This document shows positions 60,934 to 64,000 of a DNA stretch of 64,000 nucleotides, in pieces; within the stretch, counting starts at the first letter, position 1; each line of letters begins with the position of its first letter. Position numbers and translations under genes: made by a program. The DNA is from Leptospira stimsonii (GTDB taxonomy: Bacteria > Spirochaetota > Leptospiria > Leptospirales > Leptospiraceae): positions 682,001 through 746,000 of the forward strand of contig NZ_QHCT01000001.1 in assembly GCF_003545885.1 (NCBI RefSeq). The letters run 5' to 3'. Below the pieces are notes generated by a model. That model was not told where the DNA came from and ran no database searches. It saw nothing but the letters and a program-made list of their open reading frames with translations.

Positions 60934-61352
60934 ATAAAATGAAAATGGGATGGAAACATTCGCTTACGATCCTTGTCTTTGCGATCTTTGGAATTTTGGC
61001 CGTGGGAACCGGTGGTTCCGATAGCGATTCAACGAATTCCGCAGAAACTGCTTTCAGTCTTTCCGCAGGCGACTTGTACAAGGAATACAATGCGAATGAA
61101 GTTGCGGCAGACGCGAAATACAAGGGCAAAACGGGTGAAGTTACGGGAACAATACGAACCGTTGGAAAAGACATTCTAGATCAGATGTACGTAGAGCTGG
61201 GCGTATCCTATTTGGAAGGGGTTCAATGCACGTTCGTTAAGGATCAGGCTGAAAATGTTGCGAAGCTCGTAAAAGGTCAGAAGATCAAGGTCAAGGGAGT
61301 TGTTAAAAGAAAGCTTGTAAACGTTCAGATGGATGAATGTATACTTCTTTAA
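60930..61352 (+). CDS. OB-fold (tRNA_anti-like) envelope protein
   Basis: A 140-residue protein. A hydrophobic N-terminal segment (~10-27) is followed by a Ser/Asp-rich linker and a small OB-fold domain (LYKEYNANEVAADAKYKGK, then VTGTI, ending VKGVVKRKLVNVQMDECILL). This matches the tRNA_anti-like group of exported OB-fold proteins, of unknown function. There is no Cys lipobox, so it is secreted or membrane-anchored rather than lipidated. It is coupled to the VanZ-like gene by an ATGA overlap. Confidence 0.78.
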   Translation: MNKMKMGWKHSLTILVFAIFGILAVGTGGSDSDSTNSAETAFSLSAGDLYKEYNANEVAADAKYKGKTGEVTGTIRTVGKDILDQMYVELGVSYLEGVQCTFVKDQAENVAKLVKGQKIKVKGVVKRKLVNVQMDECILL

Positions 61353-61560
61353 CCTGATTTAATCCGTTCGTTTTGTTTCGTATCGCGATTTAACAAAACG
61401 GGGCTCTTTTTACCGAGAATTCCCGTTTCGATCTCTTGAGCCTCACTTCGTTTTTTTTCAATGAACTCAATCGATTCTAATTTAAGAATGGGAAGTTGGA
61501 TGTTGATCGGAAGAGAAAGTAAGTTTTAGAGGATTTGTCGTTCGAATAGGGAAGGAACAA

Positions 61561-61594
61561 ATTTTCCAAACGACCAAGTAGTCGTTTGGAAAAT
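61561..61594. terminator. long hairpin between convergent genes
   Basis: Perfect 14-bp stem ATTTTCCAAACGAC/GTCGTTTGGAAAAT with a 6-nt loop, 13 nt downstream of the topoisomerase stop on the minus strand. Confidence 0.85.
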
Positions 61595-61607
61595 CTTTGA
61601 AGAGGAT

Positions 61608-63739
<2,132 letters not shown>

Positions 63740-63743
<4 letters not shown>

Positions 63744-64000
63744 ACTTTATCCCATTTTGTCTGGAGTTCGTCCAATTCGGTTATCATGAAGTCGGTCAAT
63801 TTTTTGTCCTCTTTCACCAAACCTTGGTAACGAGAAAGAGCGGTCTTCGCTTCTACGATCGCTTCCTCGCATTTTCTGACTTCGTCGATGGTCATTCTAT
63901 AGACGGGAATCGTGGACAACCATTCGAAGTATTTAAACTTAGAGGCTTTGAGTTTGTCTTCAAAGTCCTTTTTCGATTTGATTCCGATGACTTTTTCGTT
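63740..64000 (-). CDS. type IIA topoisomerase A subunit (C-terminal 86 residues only)
   Basis: An open frame enters at the window edge and ends with TGA at 63740, overlapping the topoisomerase B-subunit ATG by 4 nt. The visible part ([19 protein letters not shown], then [14 protein letters not shown]) is helical and coiled-coil-like, as in the C-terminal part of GyrA/ParC-type breakage-reunion subunits before any propeller domain. The identification rests on position and coupling more than on motif, since the catalytic Tyr is outside the window. Confidence 0.7.

Overview
The window reads as chromosomal DNA from a spirochaete of the genus Leptospira, most likely the pathogen-related (P1/P2) part. 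The main pointers are a decayed copy of the OmpL1 porin gene, lipoproteins with loose spirochaetal lipoboxes, many TTG/GTG starts, short TGTAGGAGTTCCTACA-type palindromes between genes, and a moderate GC content (about 40% by eye). There are no rRNA or tRNA genes, no intact insertion sequences and no CRISPR arrays. Most of it is ordinary chromosome, densely packed into short operons with 1-16 nt overlaps.

Layout. 1-7 kb: a PhoD-type phosphatase (cut by the window edge), then an oxidative group made of an HSL-type esterase and flavin monooxygenase (minus) facing a GMC/cholesterol-oxidase-like enzyme and an aldehyde dehydrogenase (plus). 7-14 kb: a large membrane-bound SpoIIE-type phosphatase, an OsmC protein, a chemotaxis-type receptor and ilvC. 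14.7-15.7 kb: the OmpL1-family pseudogene. 16-20.3 kb: a secreted caspase-like protein, two small overlapping ORFs and a membrane-anchored MutS-like ATPase. 20.5-28.3 kb (minus): a Yej/Opp-type peptide importer operon that ends in an AsmA-like protein, with a CrtC/AttH lipocalin-like protein upstream. 28.3-32 kb: a polytopic membrane protein, a CPBP protease and repeat-rich spacers.

32-38 kb is a complete assimilatory sulfate reduction operon: APS reductase, both ATP sulfurylase subunits, two siroheme-making enzymes and siroheme sulfite reductase, with no APS kinase. 38-50.9 kb holds a beta-propeller protein, an M23/LysM peptidase, a second CPBP protease with a coupled secreted partner, a ClC-type chloride protein with CBS domains, a FadL-type porin, an AGMO/sterol-desaturase-like membrane oxygenase and two tandem DUF4139 (MuiA-like) proteins.

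50.9-56.9 kb (minus) carries cobalamin lower-ligand assembly (cobT, cobS, a cobC-like phosphatase) behind a small membrane protein and two lipoproteins. All of these lie downstream of a clear cobalamin riboswitch, which makes the two lipoproteins and the membrane protein candidates for B12 capture or uptake. 56.9-64 kb has a flavin amine oxidase, a divergent TetR/DAPG-hydrolase-like pair with two matching operator palindromes, two small envelope proteins, and a second type IIA topoisomerase (T4/eukaryote-like) whose A subunit runs off the window.
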